This document shows, piece after piece, positions 17,338 to 25,770 of a stretch of DNA of 64,000 nucleotides (position 1 is the stretch's first letter; every line of letters begins with the position of its first letter). The translations under genes were made by a program, and so were the position numbers. The notes beneath the pieces are model-generated. The model did no database searches. It was not told the DNA's origin and worked only from the letters and a program-made list of their open reading frames with translations. The stretch lies in the NCBI RefSeq assembly GCF_002300165.1, contig NZ_MLCE01000009.1:62001-126000 (forward strand), in the 5' to 3' direction. The stretch is from Streptomyces sp. Tue6028. GTDB taxonomy: Bacteria; Actinomycetota; Actinomycetes; Streptomycetales; Streptomycetaceae.

Positions 17338-18272
17338 CCGCCACGACGACGGCCCCCGTGGCCGCGACTCCCGTACGCACCCTGCGCAGGCCGTCCTCCC
17401 GGCTGCGCGCCTGGGCCACCCGCGCCCCGCTGCTGCCCGCCCTGATCTTCATGATCGCCGTGACCCAGCTGCCCTTCGTGGCCACGCTGGTGATCTCCTT
17501 CTTCGACTGGAACGCCCTCTACCCGAAGGCCCGGCACTTCACCGGCCTCGGCAACTACTCCGACGTCCTGACCGACGCCGACCTGCGGCACTCGGTCTGG
17601 ACGACGATCGTGCTGACCGTCACCGTGGTGCTGGTCAGCCTGATCGTGGGCCTCGGCCTCGCCCTGCTCCTGGACCGCAGGTTCCGGGGCCGCGGCATCG
17701 TCCGCACCCTGTTGATCGCGCCCTTCCTGGTGGTCCCGGTGGCGGCGGCACTGCTCTGGAAGCACGTGCTCTACAACCCCGAGTACGGCCTGCTCAACGG
17801 GCTCCTGCACATCGTGGGCGGCCCCCAGCCGGACTGGATCTCGAACACCCCGCTGCTGGCGGTCGAGGCCTCCCTGGTCTGGCAGTGGACACCGTTCATG
17901 ATGCTCATCCTGCTGGCCGGGCTGCAGAGCCGCGACCATCAGCAGATCGAGGCCGCGCGGGTGGACGGCGCGAGCGACTGGCAGATCTTCCGCCACCTCA
18001 CCCTCCCCCACCTGCGCCGCTATCTCGAACTGGGCGCACTCCTGGGGTCGATCTACATCGTGCAGAACTTCGACGCGGTCTTCACCCTCACCTCCGGCGG
18101 CCTGGGCACCGCGAACCTGCCCTACACCGTCTACCAGAGCTTCTACCAGGCCCACGAGAACGGCCTCGCGTCGGCCGCGGGCGTCCTGGTCGTCATCGGC
18201 TCGATCATCATCGCGACCTTCGCCCTGCGCGTGGTGTCGTCCCTGTTCCGCGAGGAGGTGTCCCGCGCATGA
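17334..18272 (+). CDS. ABC transporter permease (MalF/SmoF type)
   Basis: This 312-residue integral membrane subunit has six main hydrophobic segments, and the EAA loop appears as IEAARVDGASDWQIFRHLTLPHLRR. It is coupled to the receptor gene upstream and the second permease downstream by ATGA overlaps. The ATPase is not encoded here and is probably the shared MsiK-type protein. Confidence 0.92.
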   Translation: MTATTTAPVAATPVRTLRRPSSRLRAWATRAPLLPALIFMIAVTQLPFVATLVISFFDWNALYPKARHFTGLGNYSDVLTDADLRHSVWTTIVLTVTVVLVSLIVGLGLALLLDRRFRGRGIVRTLLIAPFLVVPVAAALLWKHVLYNPEYGLLNGLLHIVGGPQPDWISNTPLLAVEASLVWQWTPFMMLILLAGLQSRDHQQIEAARVDGASDWQIFRHLTLPHLRRYLELGALLGSIYIVQNFDAVFTLTSGGLGTANLPYTVYQSFYQAHENGLASAAGVLVVIGSIIIATFALRVVSSLFREEVSRA

Positions 18273-19147
18273 GCGCCACCGCCGTACCCGTACGATCCCG
18301 CCGCACCCGCGGTCCCCGCCGTACCGTCCGCGCCCGGGGTGCGGGCCTGGGCCTGGTGGCCTGGCTGGCCGGAGTCGTCTTCTTCCTGCCCATCGCGTGG
18401 ATGGCCCTGACGTCCTTCCACTCGGAGTCGGACGCCGCGACCAACCCTCCCTCCCTGGGCGCCGCACTCACCCTGGACGGCTACCGCGAGTTCTTCGGCA
18501 CCGGAGGCGGTGCGAGCCCGTGGCCCGCGCTGGTCAACTCCACGGTCGCGTCGCTGGTCTCCACCCTCTGCGTCCTGCTGCTGGCCCTGCCGGCCGCGTA
18601 CGCGCTGTCCGTCCGGCCGGTGCGGAAGTGGACCGACGTCCTGTTCTTCTTCCTGTCGACGAAGATGCTGCCGGTGGTCGCGGGCCTCCTGCCGATCTAC
18701 CTCTTCGCCAAGAACACCGGGATGCTGGACAACATCTGGCTCCTGGTCATCCTCTACACCTCCATGAACCTGCCGATCGCGGTGTGGATGATGCAGTCCT
18801 TCCTCGCCGAGGTGCCGGTCGCGGTGATCGAGGCCGCGCAGATCGACGGCGCCAGGCTGCCGACGGTCCTGGCCCGCGTGGTCGCCCCGATCGCCCTGCC
18901 CGGCATCGCCGCGACGGCACTCATCTGCTTCATCTTCAGCTGGAACGAGCTGCTCTTCGCCCGGGTGCTCACGGGGGTGGTCGCGGAGACCGCGCCCGTC
19001 TTCCTGACCGGCTTCATCACCAGCCAGGGACTGTTCCTGGCGAAGGTGTGCGCCGCGTCGCTCGTCATCTCCCTGCCGGTGCTCGCCGCGGGGTTCGCCG
19101 CCCAGGACAAGCTGGTCCAGGGCCTGTCGTTGGGAGCCGTGAAATGA
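18269..19147 (+). CDS. ABC transporter permease (MalG/SmoG type)
   Basis: The 292-residue partner permease has a basic N-terminal tail, six membrane segments, and the EAA loop IEAAQIDGARLPTVLARVVAPIALPG. The C-terminus VQGLSLGAVK is typical of the MalG branch. It overlaps the genes on both sides by four bases. Confidence 0.92.
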   Translation: MSATAVPVRSRRTRGPRRTVRARGAGLGLVAWLAGVVFFLPIAWMALTSFHSESDAATNPPSLGAALTLDGYREFFGTGGGASPWPALVNSTVASLVSTLCVLLLALPAAYALSVRPVRKWTDVLFFFLSTKMLPVVAGLLPIYLFAKNTGMLDNIWLLVILYTSMNLPIAVWMMQSFLAEVPVAVIEAAQIDGARLPTVLARVVAPIALPGIAATALICFIFSWNELLFARVLTGVVAETAPVFLTGFITSQGLFLAKVCAASLVISLPVLAAGFAAQDKLVQGLSLGAVK

Positions 19148-20133
19148 AGGCCGCCGTCATCGAGTCCGTGGGCAAGGCCGTCGTCGCCGAGGTCCCGGAC
19201 CCGACGCCAGGCCCCCGCGAGGTCGTCGTCGAGGTCGCCGCCTGCGGCCTGTGCGGCACCGACCTGCACATCCTCCAGGGCGAGTTCGCGCCCGAACTGC
19301 CCATCGTGCCCGGCCACGAGTTCGCGGGCGAGGTGGTCGGTGTGGGCAACCGGGTCACGGAGCTCGCGGTCGGCGACCGGGTGGCGGTGGACCCCTCCCT
19401 GTACTGCTACGAGTGCCGGTACTGCCGCACGGGCCACAACAACCTGTGCGAGCGGTGGGCGGCGATCGGCGTCACGACGGCGGGCGGCGCCGCCCAGTAC
19501 GCGGTGGCACCCGTGGCCAACTGTGTGAAGCTGCCCGAACACGTCCGCACCGAGGACGCCGCCCTCGTCGAGCCGCTCTCCTGCGCGGTCCGCGGCTACG
19601 ACGTGCTGAACGCCCGTCTCGGCGCCCATGTGCTCGTCTACGGCTCCGGCACCATGGGCCTGATGATGCTGGAGCTCGCCAAGCGCACGGGCGCGGCGAG
19701 CGTGGACGTGGTGGACGTGAACCCGCGACGACTGGCCACGGCCCGGCAGCTGGGCGTGTCGGCGGCCGCGGCGGGGGCCGACGAACTGGACCGCCCGCAG
19801 GGCTGGGACGTGGTGATCGACGCGACGGGCAACGCGGCGGCGATCCAGGACGGCCTGGACCGGGTGGCGAAGGCGGGCACCTTCCTCCAGTTCGGCGTGG
19901 CCGACTACGCGACCCGGGTCACCATCGACCCCTACCGCATCTACAACCAGGAGATCACCATCACCGGGTCGATGGCGGTGCTGCACAGCTTCGAACGGGC
20001 CGCGGAACTGTTCGCCACGGGGGTGCTCGACCCTGACGTGTTCATCAGCGACCGGCTGCCGCTGACGAGCTACCCGCAGGCGCTGGAGCAGTTCGCGAAG
20101 GGAGTGGGGCGCAAGATCGTCGTGGTTCCGTAG
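19144..20133 (+). CDS. Zinc-dependent alcohol (polyol) dehydrogenase
   Basis: The 329-residue medium-chain dehydrogenase has the catalytic zinc residues in GLCGTDLH and GHEFAG, and a structural zinc site with three cysteines in CYECRYCRTGHNNLC plus the first Cys region. The Rossmann loop is YGSGTMGLMM followed by the acidic VVDVNPRR, which favours NAD. Relatives include sorbitol and arabitol dehydrogenases. As last gene of the transport operon it probably oxidises the imported polyol to a ketose. Confidence 0.88.
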   Translation: MKAAVIESVGKAVVAEVPDPTPGPREVVVEVAACGLCGTDLHILQGEFAPELPIVPGHEFAGEVVGVGNRVTELAVGDRVAVDPSLYCYECRYCRTGHNNLCERWAAIGVTTAGGAAQYAVAPVANCVKLPEHVRTEDAALVEPLSCAVRGYDVLNARLGAHVLVYGSGTMGLMMLELAKRTGAASVDVVDVNPRRLATARQLGVSAAAAGADELDRPQGWDVVIDATGNAAAIQDGLDRVAKAGTFLQFGVADYATRVTIDPYRIYNQEITITGSMAVLHSFERAAELFATGVLDPDVFISDRLPLTSYPQALEQFAKGVGRKIVVVP

Positions 20134-20442
20134 CCGCCCTCGTGTGGATGCGGGACGGTCCGGGCCCGGAGCGGTACGACGGGTCCGGACCTGGGCGGTC
20201 CGGGACGCACCGAGGCGGACGGACGCGGCCGGAAACGGGCCGCTCCTTACGCGCTCGGACGACGCTGACGGGACCGACGGGACGGGTGGGACCGACAGGA
20301 CCGACAGGACGGGTGAGGCAGACGGGACCGGGTGGGGCCGACGGGACAGGCAGGGCCGAAGCGACTCACGAGTCCGACGAGGCCGCTTGAATCATTCCTT
20401 GGGTAAGGGAACGGTAAAGCGGCCCCGCTCGTTATCCCCGGC
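20134..20442. other. Gene-free spacer with low-complexity decamer repeats
   Basis: No convincing gene is seen. Positions 20267-20354 are a low-complexity run built from variants of GGGACCGAC and GACGGG. A self-complementary TCCGGGCCCGGA at 20159-20170 may help end the upstream operon. The last 50 bp before the TerD start are slightly richer in A/T and should contain its promoter, but no clear -35/-10 pair can be named. Confidence 0.6.
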
Positions 20443-21666
20443 ATGACAGCTATGACCCCCGGCTCGAACATCCCTCTCCCCGTCTCCCGCGTGACGGTGG
20501 ACGTCACCGCCCCGGTGCGGCTCGACGTTTCGGGCCTGCTGCTCACCGCCGACGGCAAGGTGCGCTCCGACGACGACTTCATCTTCTACAACCAGCCCGC
20601 GGGCCCCGGTGTGACCTACCGCTCCGGCGGCGGCACCGCCCCGGACGCGATCACGGTCGACACGACCGCGGTCCCCCCGGGCATCGAGAAGATCGTCGTC
20701 ACGGCCAGCCCGGACGCGGCGGGCCAGACCTTCCAGGGCATCGAGCCCACCGCCACCGTGCGCAATGCGGACGACAACGCGGTCCTGGCCACCTTCACCC
20801 CGCCCCGCCTGGGCACGGAGACGGCCCTGGTGGTCATGGAGATCTACCTGCGCAACGGCGCCTGGAAGGCCCGGGCGGTCGGCCAGGGCTATGCGAACGG
20901 CCTGGCGGGCATCGCCACCGACTTCGGCGTGACCGTGGAGGAACCGGCACCGGCCCCCGCTCAGCCCATCGCCCCGCCGCCCGCGCCGCCCGTCACCCCG
21001 CCGGCCCCGCCGCTGGACCCCCGGACGGCCGCCGCCCCGCCCGTCCCGGCCGCTCCCCCGGCTCCGCCCGCCGCCGCGCCCGGCAGCGGAAAGATCAATC
21101 TCGACAAGGGCCGGGTCAGCCTCCAGAAGAACCAGACGGTCTCCCTGGTCAAGGGCGGCCGTCCGCTCCTCTCCCAGGTGAAGATGGGCCTCGGCTGGGA
21201 GCCCGCGTACCGCGGCAAGGACATCGACCTGGACGCCTCGGTCATCGCGTACGGCCCCCAGCGCAACCACATCGACAGCTGCTACTTCGGCAAGCTCTCC
21301 ATCGTGAACGGCGCGATCAAGCACTCCGGTGACAACCTCACGGGCGAGGGCGGGGGCGACGACGAGGTGATCGTCGTGGACCTCGGCCGCCTGCCCCAGG
21401 AGGTCACCGGCCTGGTCTTCACGGTGAACTCCTTCTCCGGCCAGAAGTTCACCGAGGTCGCCAAGGCCTACTGCCGTCTCCTCGACGCCGCCACCGGCGA
21501 GGAACTGGTCCGCTTCGACCTCACCAACGCCGAGGCCCAGACCGGCGTCATGATGGCCAAGCTGATCAAGCAGTTCTCCGGCGAGTGGGAGATGACGGCC
21601 ATGGGCGACTTCGTCAAGTCCCGCACGGTCCGCGGCATGGTGAAGCCGGCGGCCCAGGCGCTCTGA
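20443..21666 (+). CDS. TerD family protein with two TerD domains
   Basis: The 407-residue protein has an N-terminal TerD-like domain (about residues 10-168, with the calcium-site-like SDDDFIFYNQP), a proline/alanine linker (about 170-220) and a second TerD domain (about 220-400, DIDLDASVIAYG and DDEVIVVDLGRLP). TerD proteins bind calcium and are linked to tellurite, oxidative and phage stress in many bacteria; in Streptomyces several paralogues exist. It stands alone here, so no specific partner can be suggested. The weak ribosome site before ATG 20443 leaves 20452 as a possible start. Confidence 0.88.
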   Translation: MTAMTPGSNIPLPVSRVTVDVTAPVRLDVSGLLLTADGKVRSDDDFIFYNQPAGPGVTYRSGGGTAPDAITVDTTAVPPGIEKIVVTASPDAAGQTFQGIEPTATVRNADDNAVLATFTPPRLGTETALVVMEIYLRNGAWKARAVGQGYANGLAGIATDFGVTVEEPAPAPAQPIAPPPAPPVTPPAPPLDPRTAAAPPVPAAPPAPPAAAPGSGKINLDKGRVSLQKNQTVSLVKGGRPLLSQVKMGLGWEPAYRGKDIDLDASVIAYGPQRNHIDSCYFGKLSIVNGAIKHSGDNLTGEGGGDDEVIVVDLGRLPQEVTGLVFTVNSFSGQKFTEVAKAYCRLLDAATGEELVRFDLTNAEAQTGVMMAKLIKQFSGEWEMTAMGDFVKSRTVRGMVKPAAQAL

Positions 21667-21728
21667 CCCACCCCCCGGCCACGCCCTCGAAGGCAGCGGA
21701 CGGGCACATCCGGGAACACAAGTCGCAG

Positions 21729-21761
21729 ACGGCGGTGGTGACTTCGGGTCACCACCGCCGT
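21729..21761. terminator. Bidirectional terminator between terD-like and tetR genes
   Basis: A 14-bp perfect stem (21729-21742 with 21748-21761) closed by TTCGG lies between two converging genes and can serve both strands. Confidence 0.8.
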
Positions 21762-21810
21762 GCCGTGTGTTCTGCTCCCCGGCCGGGTGCCGGTGCCGCC
21801 CGCCCCCTCC

Positions 21811-21870
21811 AGGGACGCAGGCCCTCCGTCGGGGACGCAGGCCCTCCGTCAGGGACGCAAGCCCTCCGTC
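21811..21870. repeat. Three tandem 20-bp repeats across the 3' end of the TetR gene
   Basis: Units at 21811-21830, 21831-21850 and 21851-21870 are near-identical (pattern [AG]GGGACGCA[GA] then GCCCTCCGTC). The TetR stop codon at 21849-21851 lies at the junction of units two and three. As 20 is not a multiple of three, each unit shifts the frame. Confidence 0.85.
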
Positions 21871-22415
21871 AGCAGGGACAGATAGCGCCGGATGTGCTTG
21901 CCCTCGCCGTTCGCCAGTTCCGACGCCGTGGCCACGCCGTGGGCCAGGCGCAGGATGTCGATCGACTCCACGTCGGCGCGCAGGGTGCCCTCCCGCTGAG
22001 CCGCGCCGACCAGGCGGGCCGCGGCCCCTTTCACCGAATTGCCGCAAGCCGTCACCACGGCGGAGCTGCCGTCGGTGACCGCCGATCCGAGGAGCGCCTT
22101 GAGGCCGCGGACCTGGATCATGCCTTCGCTCAGCTCGTTCAGCCACTCCACCAGCGCCGCGCCGGGCGGGAGTTCGGCGGCGAGAGCGTCGGCGCGGGCC
22201 GCGATCTCCTCGATGCGGTCGACGTACACGGCCTCCAACAACGCCTGCCGGTTGGGGAAGTGCCGGTACAGCGTCCCGGACCCGACGCCGGCGCGTTTGG
22301 CGATGTCGTCGAGGGACGCGCTCTCCCCGTGCTCGGCGAAGGCGAGCGCCGCCTCCTTCAGGAGTCGCTCGTAGTTCCGCCGCGCGTCTGCCCGCATCGG
22401 CTTGACCTGCGCCAT
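21849..22415 (-). CDS. TetR family repressor
   Basis: The 188-residue protein has an N-terminal TetR helix-turn-helix (LDDIAKRAGVGSGTLYRHFPNRQALLEAVY, within residues 35-70) and a SACE_7040-like helical ligand domain. It is divergent from an MFS drug exporter, and the intergenic region carries two operator-like palindromes, so it very probably represses the exporter and itself. The last residues (LTEGLRP) are encoded within a tandem repeat. Confidence 0.92.
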   Translation of the reverse strand: MAQVKPMRADARRNYERLLKEAALAFAEHGESASLDDIAKRAGVGSGTLYRHFPNRQALLEAVYVDRIEEIAARADALAAELPPGAALVEWLNELSEGMIQVRGLKALLGSAVTDGSSAVVTACGNSVKGAAARLVGAAQREGTLRADVESIDILRLAHGVATASELANGEGKHIRRYLSLLTEGLRP

Positions 22416-22435
22416 TCAGATACTCCTTGCCAACC

Positions 22436-22482
22436 GGGGACCGTCTCCGTATCTTAACGAGGACTAAACGGAGACAGTCCCC
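22436..22482. promoter_or_regulatory. Two TetR-type operators between the repressor and the MFS exporter
   Basis: Arms at 22436-22450 and 22468-22482 form a 15-bp inverted repeat with one mismatch across a 17-base centre. Each arm is itself close to a palindrome of form GGGGAC-N-GTCTCC. The site lies between the divergent starts at 22415 and 22551. Confidence 0.75.
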
Positions 22483-22550
22483 GCTTATCTTCGCGGGCGG
22501 TCGGTGCTGCCCGCACGCATCCGTCGGGGACAAGAGACAGGGAGCATCCC

Positions 22551-23987
22551 ATGTCCACCCCGTCCGCACCGTCCACCACTGCCGACGCACCCTCCGCGTC
22601 ATCCGGAACCGCCGGGCTCGGCCCCGCTCTGCTCGTCATCGTCACCGCGTATCTGATGGTCGGCGTCGACTCCACCGTCGTCAACGTCGCCCTGCCCGAC
22701 ATCCAGACGGACCTGCGCTTCACCCCGACCGGCCTGTCCTGGGTCCTGAACGCCTACACCCTCACCTTCGGCGGTCTGCTCCTCCTCGGCGGCCGGGTCG
22801 GCGACATCGCGGGACGCCGCCGCACACTCACCACCGGCGTAATCCTCTTCGCCGCCTCCTCCTTGCTCGGCGGACTCGCCACCGAGAGCGGCTGGCTGCT
22901 CGCCGCCCGCGCGCTCCAGGGCGTCGGCGCCGCCCTCATCGCTCCGAGCACCCTCGCCCTGATCACCACGAACTTCCCGGACGGCCCCCGCCGCCACCAC
23001 GCCCTCGGCGTCTACTCCTCCATGGCGGGCATCGGCGCCTCGGTCGGGCTGGTCCTCGGCGGCATGCTCACCTCCTGGGCGTCCTGGCGCTGGGCCCTGC
23101 TCATCAATGTGCCCATCGGCCTCGCGGTGGCCCTCGCCCTCCCCCGCTTCGCGGCCGAGACCCCGCGCCACGCGGGCCGGTTCGACGCGGCGGGAGCGCT
23201 CACCGGCACGGCCGGGACGACCTCCCTCGTCTACGCGTTCATCCGGGTGTCGGACCAGGGCTGGAGCGACGCGCAGGCACAGCTCGGCTTCGGCGCCGCG
23301 GCGGCCCTGCTCGCGGGCTTCGCCCTGATCGAGAGGCGCGCGCAGCAGCCCATCATGCCGCTGCGCCTGTTCGCCGACCGCGACCGGGCGGGCGGCTACG
23401 CGGGCGTCCTGCTGCTGCCCGCGGGCATGTTCGGCGCGTTCTACTTCCTCACCCTGTTCAGCCAGCGGGTGCTGGAGTACAGCCCGCTGCGCGCGGGCTT
23501 CGCCTTCCTGCCCATGACGCTGGCGATGTTCACGACCGTGCGGTGCGTGCCGCGGCTGCTCCAGCGCCTCGGCGCCAAGCCGGTGCTGCTCACCGGTATG
23601 GCCCTGCTCGTCGCCGCGGGAGCCTGGCTGTGGCGGCTGGCACCGGGCGACGGCTATCTGGCGGGACTGCTCGGCCCGCTGCTGCTGCTCGGCGTGGGCG
23701 TCGGTCTGAGCTTCATGCCCCTGAACGCGACCATCCTCGCGCGCGTCGAGCCCCGCGAGGCGGGTGCCGCCTCCGGCCTGCTCCAGACCCTTCAATGGCT
23801 CGGCGGCACCCTCGGGCTCTCCGTCCTGGTCACGGTGTTCGGCACGACGACCCGGCACACGACCGGCTCCCCGGCCGAGATCCTCACCGCGGGCGCGGCC
23901 CGCGCGTTCGGCATCGGCTCGCTGATCGCGCTGGCCGCGCTGCTGGTGTCGGCGATCGTGATCAAGGGGCGGCGGCGCGCCGTCTAG
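22551..23987 (+). CDS. MFS drug exporter, DHA2 (14-segment) family
   Basis: The 478-residue protein shows the DHA2 signature in segment 1 ([15 protein letters not shown]), motif A ([14 protein letters not shown]) and [18 protein letters not shown], with about fourteen membrane segments. Proteins of this family extrude drugs or secondary metabolites by proton antiport. The divergent TetR gene and its operators suggest inducer-dependent expression. The stop overlaps that of the convergent acdS gene. Confidence 0.9.
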   Translation: MSTPSAPSTTADAPSASSGTAGLGPALLVIVTAYLMVGVDSTVVNVALPDIQTDLRFTPTGLSWVLNAYTLTFGGLLLLGGRVGDIAGRRRTLTTGVILFAASSLLGGLATESGWLLAARALQGVGAALIAPSTLALITTNFPDGPRRHHALGVYSSMAGIGASVGLVLGGMLTSWASWRWALLINVPIGLAVALALPRFAAETPRHAGRFDAAGALTGTAGTTSLVYAFIRVSDQGWSDAQAQLGFGAAAALLAGFALIERRAQQPIMPLRLFADRDRAGGYAGVLLLPAGMFGAFYFLTLFSQRVLEYSPLRAGFAFLPMTLAMFTTVRCVPRLLQRLGAKPVLLTGMALLVAAGAWLWRLAPGDGYLAGLLGPLLLLGVGVGLSFMPLNATILARVEPREAGAASGLLQTLQWLGGTLGLSVLVTVFGTTTRHTTGSPAEILTAGAARAFGIGSLIALAALLVSAIVIKGRRRAV

Positions 23988-25000
23988 AAGAGGGCGCTGT
24001 ACGCGTTCAGGGCGGGCTGCCCGCCGAGGTGGGCGTAGAGCACGGTGGAGTCCCGGTCCAGCTCGCCGCGCGCTACGAGGTCGATCATCCCGGCCATCGA
24101 CTTCCCCTCGTAGACGGGGTCGGTGACCATGCCCTCGGTCCGCGCGGCGAGCCGCATCGCCTCCAGCGTCGTCTCGTCGGGGATCCCGTACGTGCCCGCG
24201 TGGTAGCGCTCGTCGAGCTCGACGTCCGCCTCGGTGAGTTCCCTCCGTACGCCGATGAGCCGGGCGGTGTCGCGCGCGATCCTCTCGATCTGTCCCCGGG
24301 TGCGGGCGGGCTCTGCCGACGCGTCGATCCCGAGGACGCGCCGCGGCCTTCCGCCCGACTCCTCCAGGGCGGCGAACCCGGCGATCATGCCCGCCTGGGT
24401 CGACCCGGTCACCGAGCACACCACCACGGTGTCGAAGAAGGTCCCCAGTTCCCGCTCCTGCTCCGCGACCTCGTACGCCCAGTTCGCGAAGCCGAGCCCG
24501 CCGAGCCGGTGGTCCGAGGCGCCGGCGGGGATGGCGTAGGGCTTGCCACCCGACTCCTCGACCTCGCGCAGTGCCTGCTCCCAGCTCTCCTTGAAGCCGA
24601 TCCCGAACCCGGCCCGCACGAGCCGCACGTCGGCCCCGGCGAGCCGGCTGATCAGGATGTTGCCGACCTTGTCGTACACGGAGTCCGGCCACTCCACCCA
24701 ACTCTCCTGGACCAGCACGCACTTGAGTCCGGCGCGAGCGGCGCAGGCGGCGACCTGGCGGGTGTGGTTGGACTGCACTCCGCCGATCGAGACGAGCGTG
24801 TCGCAGCCCTCGGCCAGCGCGTCGGCGACGAGGTACTCCAGCTTGCGGGTCTTGTTCCCGCCGTACGCGACACCGGAGTTGCAGTCCTCCCGCTTGGCCC
24901 ACAGCTCGGCCCCGCCGAGATGTCCGGTCAGCCGCTCCAGCCGGTGCACCGGGGAGGGGCCGAAGAGCAGCGGATAACGGGCGTACGAGGAAAGGGACAT
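23984..25000 (-). CDS. acdS: 1-aminocyclopropane-1-carboxylate deaminase
   Basis: The 338-residue PLP enzyme has exactly the usual AcdS length. The N-terminus ([21 protein letters not shown]), the PLP lysine motif [11 protein letters not shown] (lysine near 51), [35 protein letters not shown] and [14 protein letters not shown] all match true ACC deaminases rather than D-cysteine desulfhydrases. It splits ACC to alpha-ketobutyrate and ammonia, lowering plant ethylene, which points to a root-associated life. A GntR regulator gene lies 13 bp upstream on the same strand. Confidence 0.9.
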   Translation of the reverse strand: MSLSSYARYPLLFGPSPVHRLERLTGHLGGAELWAKREDCNSGVAYGGNKTRKLEYLVADALAEGCDTLVSIGGVQSNHTRQVAACAARAGLKCVLVQESWVEWPDSVYDKVGNILISRLAGADVRLVRAGFGIGFKESWEQALREVEESGGKPYAIPAGASDHRLGGLGFANWAYEVAEQERELGTFFDTVVVCSVTGSTQAGMIAGFAALEESGGRPRRVLGIDASAEPARTRGQIERIARDTARLIGVRRELTEADVELDERYHAGTYGIPDETTLEAMRLAARTEGMVTDPVYEGKSMAGMIDLVARGELDRDSTVLYAHLGGQPALNAYSALF

Positions 25001-25013
25001 GGGACCTCCCGGA

Positions 25014-25667
25014 TCAGTCGGTGTCTTCGTCGGCGAGCTCCTCCAGGCCCCGCCAGATCTCCGCCGTCACACGGACCGCTTCCTCCGCGTCGCCTTCCGC
25101 GCAGGCGTCGATCAGCCGCTCGTGCAGTCCCGCCGAGCGGCAGCTGCCGCCCTCGCCGAAGCGCCGGCGCTCCAGACGGCGGATGAGCGGGGTGTAGCGG
25201 GTGACGGTGGCGGCCGCGGCACGGTTGCCGCTCATCCGGACGAGGACGTCGTGCAGTGCGTCGTCGGCGCCCAGGGCCGCGTCCACGTCACCCGCGCGCA
25301 CGGCGGCGGCGAACCGGTCGTTGGCCGCGCGCATGGCGTCCACGTCGGCGTCCCGCAGCCGGGGCACGGCGACCCGGGTCACCAGCTCGTGCATGGCGCC
25401 GACCACCGCCGCCGCGTCCCGCACGTCGGCGGCCACGACCGGGGTCACCCGTGTGTAGCTCTGCGGCTTGGTCTCCAGCAGGCCTTCGTCGACCAGCCGC
25501 GCGAAGGCCTCACGCACGGGGGCCCGGGACAGCCCGAGCCGCTCGGCGAGTTCGGCGTCGCGGACGACCGCGCCCGGCTCGATCTCCCCGGCCACGATGG
25601 CGTCGCGGATCGCTTCGTAGGCGCGGTCCCTGAGCAGGGTCCGCCGCACGGGTCGCAGGGCCTCCAT
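25014..25667 (-). CDS. GntR family regulator (FadR subfamily) upstream of acdS
   Basis: The 217-residue protein has a winged helix ([26 protein letters not shown], within residues 40-66) and a C-terminal FCD domain with [12 protein letters not shown] and the [12 protein letters not shown] histidine helix. It is the first gene of an operon with acdS and is probably its repressor, responding to an amino acid or ACC. A palindromic candidate operator lies just before the start. Confidence 0.9.
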   Translation of the reverse strand: MEALRPVRRTLLRDRAYEAIRDAIVAGEIEPGAVVRDAELAERLGLSRAPVREAFARLVDEGLLETKPQSYTRVTPVVAADVRDAAAVVGAMHELVTRVAVPRLRDADVDAMRAANDRFAAAVRAGDVDAALGADDALHDVLVRMSGNRAAAATVTRYTPLIRRLERRRFGEGGSCRSAGLHERLIDACAEGDAEEAVRVTAEIWRGLEELADEDTD

Positions 25668-25680
25668 GGACTGAAATGTT

Positions 25681-25692
25681 AGATGTCAATCT
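25681..25692. promoter_or_regulatory. Candidate operator of the GntR-acdS operon
   Basis: AGAT-GTCA-ATCT forms a 4-4-4 inverted repeat 14-25 bp before the regulator start. On the minus strand it contains TTGACA. The short distance to the ATG suits autorepression. Confidence 0.5.
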
Positions 25693-25705
25693 GCCGGACC
25701 GACAA

Positions 25706-25739
25706 GAGCGGGGCCCGCACCGATGTGCGGGCCCCGCTC
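25706..25739 (-). terminator. Terminator after rsr
   Basis: A perfect 15-bp stem (25706-25720 with 25725-25739) with a CGAT loop stands 31 bp after the rsr stop and separates it from the GntR-acdS operon. Confidence 0.85.
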
Positions 25740-25770
25740 CCCTCATGCCGTCAGGCAGACACCCGGGCCG

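Noticed and set aside
22599-24902. 767-codon open frame on the minus strand
   Set aside because: It runs antisense to the MFS and through acdS with an arginine/glutamate-rich composition typical of high-GC shadow frames.
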